Shown here piece after piece: positions 17,118-25,371 of a DNA stretch of 64,000 bases. This DNA comes from Larkinella sp051857545. GTDB taxonomy: Bacteria; Bacteroidota; Bacteroidia; Cytophagales; Spirosomataceae. The DNA lies in contig NZ_JBPZHB010000004.1 of NCBI RefSeq assembly GCF_051857545.1, positions 620,001-684,000 on the forward strand. The letters run 5' to 3'. Under the pieces are notes generated by a model, which saw nothing but the letters and a program-made list of their open reading frames with translations, was not told the DNA's origin and made no database searches. The stretch's first letter is position 1. Each line of letters begins with the position of its first letter. A program made the position numbers and the translations under genes.

Positions 17118-17672
17118 ATGGTACAGAACGACGAATTGATACGAATCATTGACCTGCTCAACACCACCTATGAAGGGGAAGAAGCCTGGCACGGGCCTTC
17201 GCTGGTGGAAGTGCTGAGTGGCGTTTCTCCCGAAATGGCGGGTCACCGGTTGACGCCTAACACGCATTCCATCGCCGAACTGGTCTTCCACATGACGAGC
17301 TGGCGGATTTTTTGCGTTAAAAAAATGCAGGGAGATAAGGATTTCGACATCAAGACGCCGGAGAAAAATTTCGGGTCGTTTCAGGTTATCGACGATTTTG
17401 AATGGGAAGCCCTGCAAATGGAACTGAGCCTGAGTCAGGAAGAATTGATCAACGAACTCGACAAACGCGACGATGATGAATTTCTGGAAGATATCGTTCC
17501 CGGTAGGGACTATACGTACTACGATATGTTACACGGGATTATCAACCACGATACCTACCACTCCGGGCAGATTTCTATCATTAAGAAAGGCTTGAAATTT
17601 AAAGGGCTGGACGAAGATCATTCGCACGACGAGTTCGGTTCGAAATACGGCGACGAATTCGACGACTATTAA
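17118..17672 (+). CDS. DinB-like superfamily protein
   Basis: 184 residues from ATG 17118 (MVQNDELIRIIDLL). A longer frame from 17061 begins inside the -7 box and is rejected. The four-helix DinB/YfiT-type fold is suggested by its metal-site motifs: HSIAELVFHMTSWR (~55-68) and HGIINHDTYHSGQI (~140-153). The tail is very acidic (DEDHSHDEF ... YGDEFDDY). Family members are metal-dependent thiol transferases or of unknown role. The EVE-domain gene follows 58 bp later on the same strand. Confidence 0.8.
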   Translation: MVQNDELIRIIDLLNTTYEGEEAWHGPSLVEVLSGVSPEMAGHRLTPNTHSIAELVFHMTSWRIFCVKKMQGDKDFDIKTPEKNFGSFQVIDDFEWEALQMELSLSQEELINELDKRDDDEFLEDIVPGRDYTYYDMLHGIINHDTYHSGQISIIKKGLKFKGLDEDHSHDEFGSKYGDEFDDY

Positions 17673-17730
17673 ACCGTGGGTGACCCGTTCCTGCCATTTT
17701 AACCATCAAACCATTTAATACTCCAACGCT

Positions 17731-18138
17731 TTGAACTACTGGCTCGTTAAGTCCGAACCGGACGCCTATTCGTGGGACGATTTCGTTAAGCAGGGAAAAG
17801 CCGTGTGGGATGGCGTACGGAACTACCAGGCCCGCAACAACCTCGCTTCGATGCGCCTGGGCGATCCGGTCCTGTTTTACCACAGTGTGGAAGGCAAGGA
17901 AGTGGTCGGATTGGCCAAAGTGAGCCACGAAGCCTATCCTGATCCGACCATTCCGGAAGATCCGCGGTGGGTGGTGGTGGAACTCGAACCCGTCACCCGG
18001 CTTTCGAAACCGGTTTCACTACAGCAGATCAAAGCGGAACCGCTGTTGCAAAATCTGTTGCTGATCCGGCAGTCCCGGCTGTCCGTCGTTCCCGTGAGCG
18101 TCAACGAATTTGAGTGTATTTTAGCCCTGGGCTCATGA
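17731..18138 (+). CDS. EVE domain protein
   Basis: 135 residues, a single EVE domain. The start is TTG at 17731, because the domain's first strand (NYWLVKSEPDAYSWDDF) begins at residue 2 and no ATG lies between. Conserved features are WDGVRNYQARNNLA (~27-40), GDPVLFYHS (~44-52), and DPRWVVVELEP (~72-82). EVE/PUA-like domains bind modified bases in DNA or RNA. The stop overlaps the next gene's start (ATGA at 18135-18138), so translation of the two is coupled. Confidence 0.88.
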   Translation: MNYWLVKSEPDAYSWDDFVKQGKAVWDGVRNYQARNNLASMRLGDPVLFYHSVEGKEVVGLAKVSHEAYPDPTIPEDPRWVVVELEPVTRLSKPVSLQQIKAEPLLQNLLLIRQSRLSVVPVSVNEFECILALGS

Positions 18139-19034
18139 GTAACAACCATTTGACGCTGCTGACCCCCGAAAGCTGGTCTTCCTATGAATTAATCGACACG
18201 GGCGGTTTCGAAAAACTTGAACGCTTTGGCGCGATTGTGCTTAGTCGCCCGGAGCCGCAGGCCATCTGGCCCAAGTCATTGACGGATGCCGAATGGCAAA
18301 ACCGTGCTCATGCGGTTTTCAAAAAAGACAAGGGGTCGCAGGAAAAAGGGGAGTGGGTGCTAAACGCCAAAATGGACGAGAAATGGTTCATTCCGTATCA
18401 GCAACAAGGTCTGGATCTGACGTTCAAACTCTCGCTCTCGTCCTTCAAACACGTCGGAATTTTCCCGGAGCAGGCCGTCAACTGGCCGTTTATTCATCGG
18501 AACGTATCGGCTCTACCCGTTGAAAAACCGCGTGTTCTGAACCTGTTTGCTTATACCGGTGCGGCATCGTTGTCGGCCCGGCAGGCTGGTGCGGAGGTGA
18601 CCCACGTCGATGCCGTTCGGCAGGTCATTACCTGGTCGCGGGAAAACATGGAAGCCAGCGGGCTCGACAACATCCGCTGGGTGGTGGAAGATGCGCTGAA
18701 GTTTGTGAAACGGGAAGTTCGTCGCGGCAATACCTACCACGGCTTGATTCTGGACCCTCCGGCCTACGGTCGCGGACCGGAAGGGGAGAAATGGCTGCTG
18801 GAAGAACACCTCAATGAGTTGTTGCAGGTTTGCGCCGAATTACTGGACAAGCAGCACTATTTTTTAATCATCAACCTCTACTCCCTCGGCTTTTCCGCGC
18901 TGATTCTGGATAACCTCATGAAAGCCCATTTTGGCGAGCGTCCCAACACTGAATTTGGCGAACTGTATCTTAGCGACGGTTTTGCCAAACGCCTTCCCCT
19001 GGGCGTATTTTATCGGTTTTCTTCCATCGAATGA
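18135..19034 (+). CDS. Class I SAM-dependent RNA methyltransferase (RlmI/RlmK-like)
   Basis: 299 residues from ATG 18135, which overlaps the EVE stop by 4 bp. The N-terminal ~115 residues are a beta-rich region (LIDTGGFEKLERFGAIVLSR) like that preceding the catalytic domain in RlmI-type enzymes. The SAM site shows as VLNLFAYTGAASLSARQAG (motif I), VTHVDAV (motif II) and LILDPPAYGRGP (motif IV, the (D/N)PPY signature for base methylation). The likely role is cytosine or guanine methylation of rRNA, inferred from family. Coupling to the EVE gene suggests a link between making and reading a modified base. Confidence 0.85.
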   Translation: MSNNHLTLLTPESWSSYELIDTGGFEKLERFGAIVLSRPEPQAIWPKSLTDAEWQNRAHAVFKKDKGSQEKGEWVLNAKMDEKWFIPYQQQGLDLTFKLSLSSFKHVGIFPEQAVNWPFIHRNVSALPVEKPRVLNLFAYTGAASLSARQAGAEVTHVDAVRQVITWSRENMEASGLDNIRWVVEDALKFVKREVRRGNTYHGLILDPPAYGRGPEGEKWLLEEHLNELLQVCAELLDKQHYFLIINLYSLGFSALILDNLMKAHFGERPNTEFGELYLSDGFAKRLPLGVFYRFSSIE

Positions 19035-19036
19035 CC

Positions 19037-19044
19037 TATATTTG
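19037..19044 (+). promoter_or_regulatory. -7 promoter element for the TPR lipoprotein gene
   Basis: TATATTTG is an exact TAnnTTTG match 77 bp ahead of the start and 2 bp after the upstream stop. No clear -33 TTG at 19-21 bp. Confidence 0.45.
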
Positions 19045-19121
19045 CAGTTGGAAACGAACTGGGCTGTCTGGCCATCCGGTATTTCGGAAGCGGCAGTCCG
19101 CCTTGATTTCCGGGAATTAGA

Positions 19122-20294
19122 ATGGGCAAATTTTGTAGCCTCTGGTGTCTGATTACTGTTTGTTTTCTGATGGCCTGTTCCGACGATGACCGCCGGCAGA
19201 CCCGGATTCCCGCTGTGCCGGAAAATTCGGCTGACACCCGGAATCAGGCCGCTCTGGAAGCCCTGACGCGGGCGATCAACCAAAGCGGCCCGGCCTCGGC
19301 CTATGCCAAACGTGCGGCACTTTATATGGATCTCGGAAAAACCGACGAAGCCCTGGCCGACATCAACGAAGCCCTCGAACGGGAAAACAACGAAGGACGG
19401 TATCACTTTGTGAAGGCGCAGGTTTTGCGGAAAAAGCAGTTGTATGACGATGGGTTGGAAAGTGCCTTACGGGCCGAAGGGCTGGGCGTCAACACCCCGG
19501 AATTATACATTGCCATCGGGGATTTGCTCCAGCACGAAAAACAGTTGGACCGCGCCCGGTTTTACCTCGTGAAAGCCCTGCAAATGGCGCCCTACGAAGG
19601 CGAAGCGTTTTACCTCAATGGTCTGGTGGCGGCCAAATCGGGAGACACCACCCGGGCGGTTACGTTTTATAAACGGGCCCTGACGCTGAAACCCCGGTTT
19701 CTGGAGCCGTATGTGCAGTTGTCGATCATCCATTCTGTTCGGGGTGATTATGCGTCGGCCATTGCCTACAACAAACGGGGCGCCAGTTACTTCCCAAACG
19801 ACCCCGGTTTGCTCTATGCCCTAGGCCACATTTACCAGCAAACGGCTGCGTCCGACAGTGCCTACTTTTTTTACCAGAAAGCCTTGCGACTCGACCCCAC
19901 CATGGTGCAGGCGCATTTTCAGTCGGGTCTGGTAATGATGAAGCTGCGGAACATGGCGCAGGCCCTGCAGCACTTCGATCAGGTGGTGAAACAGGCCCCG
20001 CAATTTCCCCGCATCCATTATTACATCGCCATGTGCTATGAACAATTCCGGGAGTGGGAACAAGCCGGTAAACAATATGCGTTAGCGATGCAGGAGAATG
20101 CCGCCGATCAACAGGCCTATTATGGCTACTGGCGGGTGCAGAAGAGAAAAATGTATGGCGATGCCACCGATCTTCCGTACGAAGAACGCCCCGCTCCGCT
20201 AACCCGTCCCGGTCAGGTGCTCGACACCACGCGCGTTCGCGTCATGATGATTCAGCCCCGATCCCGATTTAGCCGTGATTCAACCAGAAATTGA
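19122..20294 (+). CDS. TPR-repeat lipoprotein
   Basis: 390 residues. MGKFCSLWCLITVCFLMAC is a lipoprotein signal with Cys19 lipidated. Residues ~45-345 hold about eight tetratricopeptide repeats (A..YMDLGKTDEALADINEAL; FYLNGLVAAKSGDTTRAVTF; YALGHIYQQTAASDSAYFFY; HYYIAMCYEQFREWEQAGKQ). The C-terminus (YEERPAPLTRPGQ ... SRFSRDSTRN) is basic and likely disordered. It should be a periplasm-facing scaffold protein; the partner is unknown. A long inverted repeat separates it from thrS. Confidence 0.88.
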   Translation: MGKFCSLWCLITVCFLMACSDDDRRQTRIPAVPENSADTRNQAALEALTRAINQSGPASAYAKRAALYMDLGKTDEALADINEALERENNEGRYHFVKAQVLRKKQLYDDGLESALRAEGLGVNTPELYIAIGDLLQHEKQLDRARFYLVKALQMAPYEGEAFYLNGLVAAKSGDTTRAVTFYKRALTLKPRFLEPYVQLSIIHSVRGDYASAIAYNKRGASYFPNDPGLLYALGHIYQQTAASDSAYFFYQKALRLDPTMVQAHFQSGLVMMKLRNMAQALQHFDQVVKQAPQFPRIHYYIAMCYEQFREWEQAGKQYALAMQENAADQQAYYGYWRVQKRKMYGDATDLPYEERPAPLTRPGQVLDTTRVRVMMIQPRSRFSRDSTRN

Positions 20295-20304
20295 GATGAA
20301 GAAA

Positions 20305-20397
20305 AATGCTAAATGTAAAATGAGAAATGTTGAATGTAAAAGTAGTTAGAGTGTATTCAATTTTACATTCAACATTTCTCATTTTACATTTAACATT
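20305..20397. repeat. Long intergenic inverted repeat upstream of thrS (37-bp arms, 1 mismatch)
   Basis: Arms 20305-20341 and 20361-20397 pair with a single mismatch; the inner 31 bp are perfect; the loop is 19 nt. The left arm repeats AAATGT/AAATGAG-like words. It starts 11 bp after the TPR gene's stop and ends 44 bp before thrS. Confidence 0.9.
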
Positions 20398-20440
20398 CAA
20401 AAGAATTGCCGATTGAGTACCACTGATAAACTTTATAAAA

Positions 20441-22390
20441 ATGAGTGACCAAATTCGCATTACACTGCCCGACGGCAGTGTCCGGGAGTATCCCAACGGA
20501 GTAACCAGTCTGGAAATTGCCCTGAGCATCAGCGAAGGGCTGGCGCGCAATGTGTTGGCTGCCAAGGTGAATGGCACCGTGCAGGATGCCACGCGCCCCA
20601 TCACAACGGATGCAGCGGTTACCCTTTTGACGTGGAACGATACCGAAGGAAAAGCGACATTCTGGCATTCATCCGCCCACTTGCTGGCCGAAGCCCTGGA
20701 AGAACTTTATCCGGGCATTCAGTTCGGGATCGGACCGCCGATCGAGAAAGGCTTCTATTACGACGTCGATCTGAACGGGCAGCATTTCTCGCAGGAGGAT
20801 TTTAAAAAGGTGGAAGACAAAATGCTCGAATTGGCGCGGCAGAAACAGGAATTTATCCGTCAGCCGATCAGCAAAGCCGAAGCCGTCGCCTATTTTGAAA
20901 AGAAAGGTGATCCCTACAAACTCGATCTGCTGGAACGGCTCGAAGACGGAACGATTTCGTTCTACACCCAGGGGAACTTCACCGACCTCTGCCGGGGACC
21001 CCACATTCCGCATACCGGTTTTATCAAAGCCGTGAAGCTGATGAACGTGGCCGGGGCCTACTGGCGGGGCGACGAGAAGAACAAGATGCTGACCCGCGTT
21101 TATGCCGTCACGTTTCCGAAACAGAAAGAACTGGATGATTACCTGCACCTGCTGGAAGAAGCCAAAAAGCGCGATCACCGGAAACTGGGCAAGGAACTGG
21201 AACTGTTTGCTTTTTCGGAAAAAGTCGGCGCCGGTTTGCCGCTGTGGTTGCCAAAAGGAACGATGCTGCGCGAGCGGCTGGAGAATTTTCTGCGGAAAGC
21301 GCAGGTTCGGGCCGGTTATCAGCAGGTCGTTACGCCCCACATCGGTTCGAAGCAATTGTACGTCACCTCGGGCCACTGGGAGAAATACGGTGAAGACTCG
21401 TTCAAGCCCATTCTGACGCCGGAAGCGGGCGAGGAGTTTCTGCTGAAACCCATGAATTGCCCGCACCATTGCGAAATTTACAAAACCAAACCCCGTTCCT
21501 ACCGGGATTTGCCCCTGCGGCTGGCGGAGTTTGGCACGGTTTACCGGTATGAACAAAGCGGTGAACTGCACGGTTTGACCCGGGTTCGCGGTTTTACGCA
21601 GGACGATGCGCACATTTTCTGTCGCCCGGATCAGGTGAAAGAGGAATTTATCAAAGTCATCGATCTGGTTTTGTACGTTTTCAAATCGCTGGGTTTCGAC
21701 GATTACAGCGCCCAGATTTCGTTGCGTGATCCCGAAAACAAGCAGAAATACATTGGTTCGGATGAGCTGTGGGAAAAAGCCGAAGCGGCCATCATCGAAG
21801 CGTCGGCCGAACGGGGCCTGAGAACCGTGACCGAACTGGGCGAAGCGGCTTTTTACGGCCCCAAGCTGGATTTCATGGTCCGGGATGCCCTGGGCCGCAA
21901 ATGGCAATTGGGAACCATCCAGGTCGACTACAACCTGCCCGAACGGTTTGAACTGGAATACACCGGTTCCGACAACCAGAAATACCGGCCGGTGATGATT
22001 CACCGTGCGCCGTTTGGTTCGATGGAACGGTTTATTGCGATCCTGATCGAGAACTCGGGAGGCAACTTCCCGCTCTGGCTGTCGCCCGACCAAATTGCGG
22101 TTTTGCCGATTTCGGAGAAATATGAGGATTATTCCAACGAAGTTTTCCTAACTTTGCAGGAAAGCGACATTCGGGGGTACGTCGATCACCGCGATGAGAA
22201 GATCGGTCGCAAGATCCGGGATTCGGAATTGAACAAAGTGCCATTCATGCTGATTCTGGGCGAAAAAGAGCAAGCCGAAGGGCGTGTTTCCGTTCGCAAG
22301 AAAGGCGAAGGTGACATTGGATCGATGACCATTGCTGAATTTGTGGCGTTTTTCCAGAATGAAATCAAGCCCGTAGCGAAGGCAGTTTGA
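20441..22390 (+). CDS. thrS: Threonine-tRNA ligase
   Basis: 649 residues, full length. Domains in order: TGS (~1-62, ITLPDGSVREYPNGVTSLEIA); the editing domain (~63-230) with HSSAHLLAEAL (HxxxH) and DLCRGPHIPHTG; the class II catalytic core (~240-535) with PMNCPHHCEIY (zinc Cys and His) and RVRGFTQDDAHIF (motif 2); the anticodon-binding domain (~545-649). It charges tRNA-Thr in the cytoplasm. It heads the thrS-infC-rpmI-rplT cluster, a near-universal arrangement. I see no T-box or operator in the leader, only the long inverted repeat. Confidence 0.98.
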   Translation: MSDQIRITLPDGSVREYPNGVTSLEIALSISEGLARNVLAAKVNGTVQDATRPITTDAAVTLLTWNDTEGKATFWHSSAHLLAEALEELYPGIQFGIGPPIEKGFYYDVDLNGQHFSQEDFKKVEDKMLELARQKQEFIRQPISKAEAVAYFEKKGDPYKLDLLERLEDGTISFYTQGNFTDLCRGPHIPHTGFIKAVKLMNVAGAYWRGDEKNKMLTRVYAVTFPKQKELDDYLHLLEEAKKRDHRKLGKELELFAFSEKVGAGLPLWLPKGTMLRERLENFLRKAQVRAGYQQVVTPHIGSKQLYVTSGHWEKYGEDSFKPILTPEAGEEFLLKPMNCPHHCEIYKTKPRSYRDLPLRLAEFGTVYRYEQSGELHGLTRVRGFTQDDAHIFCRPDQVKEEFIKVIDLVLYVFKSLGFDDYSAQISLRDPENKQKYIGSDELWEKAEAAIIEASAERGLRTVTELGEAAFYGPKLDFMVRDALGRKWQLGTIQVDYNLPERFELEYTGSDNQKYRPVMIHRAPFGSMERFIAILIENSGGNFPLWLSPDQIAVLPISEKYEDYSNEVFLTLQESDIRGYVDHRDEKIGRKIRDSELNKVPFMLILGEKEQAEGRVSVRKKGEGDIGSMTIAEFVAFFQNEIKPVAKAV

Positions 22391-22413
22391 TGAAATAAAT
22401 GAACAAGGAACGG

Positions 22414-22476
22414 GGTTAATGAACAGACCGGACGGTTTTCCGCTATTCATTACGCCCGGTTAATTGTTCATTAACC
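22414..22476. repeat. Inverted repeat between thrS and infC
   Basis: A perfect 12-bp outer stem, GGTTAATGAACA (22414-22425) with TGTTCATTAACC (22465-22476). Further out pairing is imperfect (GAACAAGGAA against TTTTCTTGCTC), and inside it ACCGG and CCGGT can pair. It is part of the same series as the repeats before thrS and before rpmI. There is no T-run, so it is unlikely to stop transcription fully. Confidence 0.65.
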
Positions 22477-22597
22477 TCATTTTCTTGCTCCGAATGCTCA
22501 AAATGCGTATTTTACGGGAAACTTTATAATACACATTACGTTATAGGCACGTAATCACCCGCAACAGCGGACCCATTTTCAACTCTAAATATTATCT

Positions 22598-23158
22598 ATG
22601 GCATTACAGCGCAGACCCATGCGCCCACCGCGTGTGGTCGAAGAACCTTACCGGATCAACGGCCGTATTCTAGCCCGTTCGGTTCGGGTAGTTGGTGAAA
22701 ACGTCGAACAGGGCGTTTACGATATTCAGCAAGCCCTTGACCTGGCCAAGTCGCAGGCCCTCGACCTGGTCGAAATTTCTCCCAACGCCGTGCCGCCCGT
22801 CTGCCGGATTGTCGACTACTCGAAGTTCAAATACGAACAGAAGAAGAAGCAAAAGGAAATCAAGGCGAAGGCTCAGAAAGTCGTTATCAAAGAAATCCGG
22901 TTCGGCCCGAACACCGACGACCACGATTTTGAATTTAAATTGAAACACGCCATCAACTTCCTGAAAGAAGGCTCGAAGGTGAAGGCTTACGTCCAGTTTG
23001 TCGGGCGTTCCATCGTCTTCAAAGAGCGGGGTGTTGAACTGCTGCAGCGGTTTGCCAAAGGGTTGGAAGACATCGGCCGCGTTGAGGCTGAGCCCAAACT
23101 GGAAGGCAAGCGGATGAGTATGTTCCTGGCACCGAAGGTGGTTCAAGTGAAAAAATAA
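22598..23158 (+). CDS. infC: Translation initiation factor IF-3
   Basis: 186 residues. The N-domain (~16-90) contains YRINGRILARSVRVVGENVEQGVYD and VCRIVDYSKFKYEQKKKQKE. The C-domain (~92-182) contains KEIRFGPNTDDHDFEFKLKHA and GSKVKAYVQFVGR. It binds the 30S subunit and prevents premature joining. The start is ATG, unlike the AUU of enterobacteria, so the classic AUU autoregulation is not encoded here. It lies 207 bp after thrS. Confidence 0.97.
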   Translation: MALQRRPMRPPRVVEEPYRINGRILARSVRVVGENVEQGVYDIQQALDLAKSQALDLVEISPNAVPPVCRIVDYSKFKYEQKKKQKEIKAKAQKVVIKEIRFGPNTDDHDFEFKLKHAINFLKEGSKVKAYVQFVGRSIVFKERGVELLQRFAKGLEDIGRVEAEPKLEGKRMSMFLAPKVVQVKK

Positions 23159-23179
23159 ATTCGTTTAAGGTTTAATACG

Positions 23180-23255
23180 ATTTGAGGTTTAAGGTGTAAA
23201 GTTTAACGTCGCCACTATCCCGGTAACGTCAAACCTTACACTTTAAACCTCAAAT
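23180..23255. repeat. Long inverted repeat between infC and rpmI
   Basis: 30-bp arms 23180-23209 and 23226-23255 pair with one G-U and two A-C positions; the loop is 16 nt. The arm is made of GTTTAAGGT-like words, and further copies flank it (AAGGTTTAA at 23167-23175, CTAAACCTTACAC at 23261-23273). Confidence 0.85.
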
Positions 23256-23283
23256 GCTTACTAAACCTTACACTTTTTTTACC

Positions 23284-23291
23284 TATCTTTG
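23284..23291 (+). promoter_or_regulatory. -7 promoter element ahead of rpmI
   Basis: TATCTTTG, an exact TAnnTTTG box 39 bp before the rpmI start; a -33 TTG is not evident. It suggests that rpmI-rplT has its own promoter after the inverted repeat. Confidence 0.45.
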
Positions 23292-23330
23292 CGGCCTGTT
23301 TCACAATCAGCAACATTTCTGTTTAAAGCA

Positions 23331-23528
23331 ATGCCAAAAGTAAAAACCAATTCGGGCGCCAAGAAGCGTTTCAAGCTGACTGGTACCGGCAAAATCAAAC
23401 GGAAGCATGCCTTCCACAGCCATATCCTGACGAAAAAGTCGACCAAACGCAAGCGGAACCTGGTTCACGATGCGCTGGTTTTCAAAGGCGATGAGCGTCG
23501 GATCAAGGTTATGCTCAACCTGGCGTAA
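23331..23528 (+). CDS. rpmI: 50S ribosomal protein L35
   Basis: 65 residues from ATG 23331 (MPKVKTNSGAKKRFKLTGTG), full length. GKIKRKHAFHSHILTKKSTK and the very basic composition are diagnostic for L35. An in-frame start at 23289 would overlap the -7 element and is rejected. It lies 172 bp after infC, with a long inverted repeat and promoter element between. Confidence 0.96.
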   Translation: MPKVKTNSGAKKRFKLTGTGKIKRKHAFHSHILTKKSTKRKRNLVHDALVFKGDERRIKVMLNLA

Positions 23529-23612
23529 GCAACGCCCACTTTCGCGGATTCTCCGCGCGGTTTCATGTTCAACCCGATCTCAGGCCTTTCAAGTGCAGTT
23601 AAAGGTTAAAAG

Positions 23613-23692
23613 TTAAAAATTAAAAGTGAAAACCGGTTTTCGAATACTGCGGTGTTCAGGCCTATTTTTAACTTTTCATTCTTAATTTTTAA
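23613..23692. repeat. Inverted repeat between rpmI and rplT
   Basis: Arms 23613-23632 and 23673-23692 match at 18 of 20 positions with a 40-nt loop. Words are TTAAAAATTAA and GTTAAAAG, with extra direct copies to the left (GGTTAAAAGTTAAAAATT). The rpmI-rplT gap is 206 bp, much wider than usual for this gene pair. Confidence 0.7.
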
Positions 23693-23734
23693 TTGATTTT
23701 TGTCGCCTGTTGTCAAAAACAAAAAAAATCAAAA

Positions 23735-24079
23735 ATGCCACGTTCAGTGAACCACGTAGCCTCCAGGGCGCGTCGCAAGAAAGTAATGAAATTGGCCAAA
23801 GGATACTTTGGTCGTCGTAAAAATGTTTGGACGGTAGCGAAAAACGCGGTTGAAAAAGGCCTCGTTTATGCATTCCGCGACCGTCGCCAGAAGAAACGCG
23901 ATTTCCGCGCTCTCTGGATTCAGCGGATCAACGCCGGTGCGCGTCTGCACGGTGTTTCCTACTCGGCCCTGATGGGAAAAATTCACTCAGCCGGTATTGA
24001 ATTAAACAGAAAGGTACTGGCTGATCTGGCCATGAACCACCCCGAGGCTTTCAAAGCCGTTGTTGAAACTGTGAAATAA
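23735..24079 (+). CDS. rplT: 50S ribosomal protein L20
   Basis: 114 residues from ATG 23735 (MPRSVNHVASRARRKKVMKL), full length. The conserved AKGYFGRRKNVWTVAKNAVEK and FRALWIQRINAGARLHGVSYS segments are present. It is an early 23S-binding assembly protein that represses its own operon in other bacteria by binding rRNA-like mRNA structures; whether the hairpin upstream acts this way is not shown. The next feature is a strong terminator, so the cluster ends here. Confidence 0.97.
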   Translation: MPRSVNHVASRARRKKVMKLAKGYFGRRKNVWTVAKNAVEKGLVYAFRDRRQKKRDFRALWIQRINAGARLHGVSYSALMGKIHSAGIELNRKVLADLAMNHPEAFKAVVETVK

Positions 24080-24086
24080 CTAGTCC

Positions 24087-24119
24087 GCAGGCAGCCCTCA
24101 CCGGCTGCCTGCTTTTTTT
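24087..24119 (+). terminator. Terminator of the rplT operon
   Basis: A perfect 10-bp stem, GCAGGCAGCC (24087-24096) / GGCTGCCTGC (24103-24112), with a 6-nt loop and seven T. Confidence 0.95.
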
Positions 24120-24534
24120 AGAAAGCGGTATCCACTAACAGCGTCTTCAATCCGGCCCAGCAGCCGTCCGCTTTGCGTCCGAGTAAATACAAATCCACTT
24201 CGTTTTCGCCAACCCGGAACACCTGACGATCGCTCAAGGCAGCCTGAATGGTTTTTTGCAGTTCGATAAACCGGGTGGTTCTTTTTTTTTCTTCCTCTTC
24301 ATACCACGCCTGATCGGTAACAACCGGTTCCCAGAAACCGTCTTCCGGGATTTCTTCAACGTAAATTTTCGGTGGAATCAGTAACAAATCCTTCACCTGA
24401 CTGACGGTCAATGGCGGCTCGAAATCAACCGTATAGTCCACGAATTCAACGGGTTCGTCCGACTCGCTGGGATAAAACAGGTCGGTTAGCAAATCAGATA
24501 GCGACAATTCTGGGGTAGATTCTTGGGGCGGCAT
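24118..24534 (-). CDS. NuiA-like nuclease A inhibitor family protein
   Basis: 138 residues, acidic. The C-terminal part DLYLLGRKADGCWAGLKTLLVDT resembles the closing segment of nuclease A inhibitor (NuiA) proteins, where DG-WAGL-T is conserved; total length fits the family (about 135 residues). The N-terminal half is acidic (YPSESDEPVEF, VDFEPPLTV). NuiA blocks a secreted sugar-nonspecific nuclease in Anabaena; no nuclease gene is seen in this window. The stop overlaps the rplT terminator on the opposite strand. Assignment is by pattern only. Confidence 0.6.
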   Translation of the reverse strand: MPPQESTPELSLSDLLTDLFYPSESDEPVEFVDYTVDFEPPLTVSQVKDLLLIPPKIYVEEIPEDGFWEPVVTDQAWYEEEEKKRTTRFIELQKTIQAALSDRQVFRVGENEVDLYLLGRKADGCWAGLKTLLVDTAF

Positions 24535-24665
24535 TGTTACAATCCGTAATTAATTGCGTCTCAATTAAACTGATTCCGTACCGGGAAGTTATTACAAAGA
24601 AACAGTATAACACCATCAGTCCGGTGCTTCATAGTATTTTTTAACCAATCAAACCACGTACGATT

Positions 24666-25244
24666 ATGATGGAAACCCTTATGAACTTGATTCGCCAGCA
24701 GTCGGGCGATGCGGTCATCAACAACCCTGCCATACCAAATAATCAGAACGAAGACGCCATGCAGGCCATTTCGAGCGGTATTCTCGGCGGGTTGCAACAG
24801 CAGGCTCAGGGCGGTAATCTGAGCGACCTGCTGAGCATGGTGACCGGCCAGGGCAATGGAGCCAATGTGCAACAAAGTCCGGTTACTCAGGGCGTGGAGC
24901 AGAATGTGCAGCAAAACCTGATGCAAAAACTAGGGATTTCACCCCAGATGGCGATGTCGATTGCGACGATGGTGGTGCCGATGGTGTTGAGCAAACTGAT
25001 GAATAAATCCCGGGATCCGAACGATTCGAGTGTGGATGGCAACCAGATTCTGGGAGCGGCAACCGGCAACCAGGGCGTCGACTGGATGGGAGCCGCCAGC
25101 TCGGCCATGGCCGATGGCAAACTGGACATGAACGATTTGATGCGCGTTGCGGGCGGTTTTATGGGTGGAGGTAATAACACCCAGCAAAACCAGTCGAACA
25201 GTGGCGGACTGGGCGGTTTGCTCGGTGGTTTGTTTGGGAAATAG
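24666..25244 (+). CDS. DUF937-like protein
   Basis: 192 residues with MMETLMNLIRQQSGDAVINN at the start (an ATG pair; the second at 24669 is equally possible). It is rich in Gln, Asn, Gly and Met with amphipathic helices (GISPQMAMSIATMVVPMVLSKLM, ~98-120) and a glycine-rich end (GGLGGLLGGLFGK). Composition and layout resemble DUF937/YidB-type proteins of unknown role. No signal peptide. A nested hairpin lies just after the stop. Confidence 0.65.
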   Translation: MMETLMNLIRQQSGDAVINNPAIPNNQNEDAMQAISSGILGGLQQQAQGGNLSDLLSMVTGQGNGANVQQSPVTQGVEQNVQQNLMQKLGISPQMAMSIATMVVPMVLSKLMNKSRDPNDSSVDGNQILGAATGNQGVDWMGAASSAMADGKLDMNDLMRVAGGFMGGGNNTQQNQSNSGGLGGLLGGLFGK

Positions 25245-25255
25245 CGGAAATGCCT

Positions 25256-25311
25256 CCAACTCCTGAAAGCACCAACAACCGTTTGTTGGAAAGCCGCTTT
25301 CAGGGGGTTGG
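25256..25311. repeat. Nested hairpin after the DUF937-like gene
   Basis: The outer stem CCAACTCCTGAAAGC (25256-25270) pairs with 25296-25311 with one extra base. The inner stem CCAACAA (25272-25278) / TTGTTGG (25283-25289) is perfect. There is no T-run. It may protect the 3' end or stop transcription weakly. Confidence 0.6.
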
Positions 25312-25371
25312 GGATTTCGCAATCGGCTCTGCCAGTACGTACACTAGCAGATTCACCACCGGTTTACATCC

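Noticed and set aside
20398..20440. T-box or other leader control of thrS
   Set aside because: No T-box motif, specifier loop or terminator/antiterminator pair; the gap is mainly the inverted repeat.
20669..22093. Long minus-strand open frame (474 codons) opposite thrS
   Set aside because: It lies wholly antisense to thrS, which has all family motifs; the product is Phe/Gln/Arg-rich with no domain. A shadow of codon bias.
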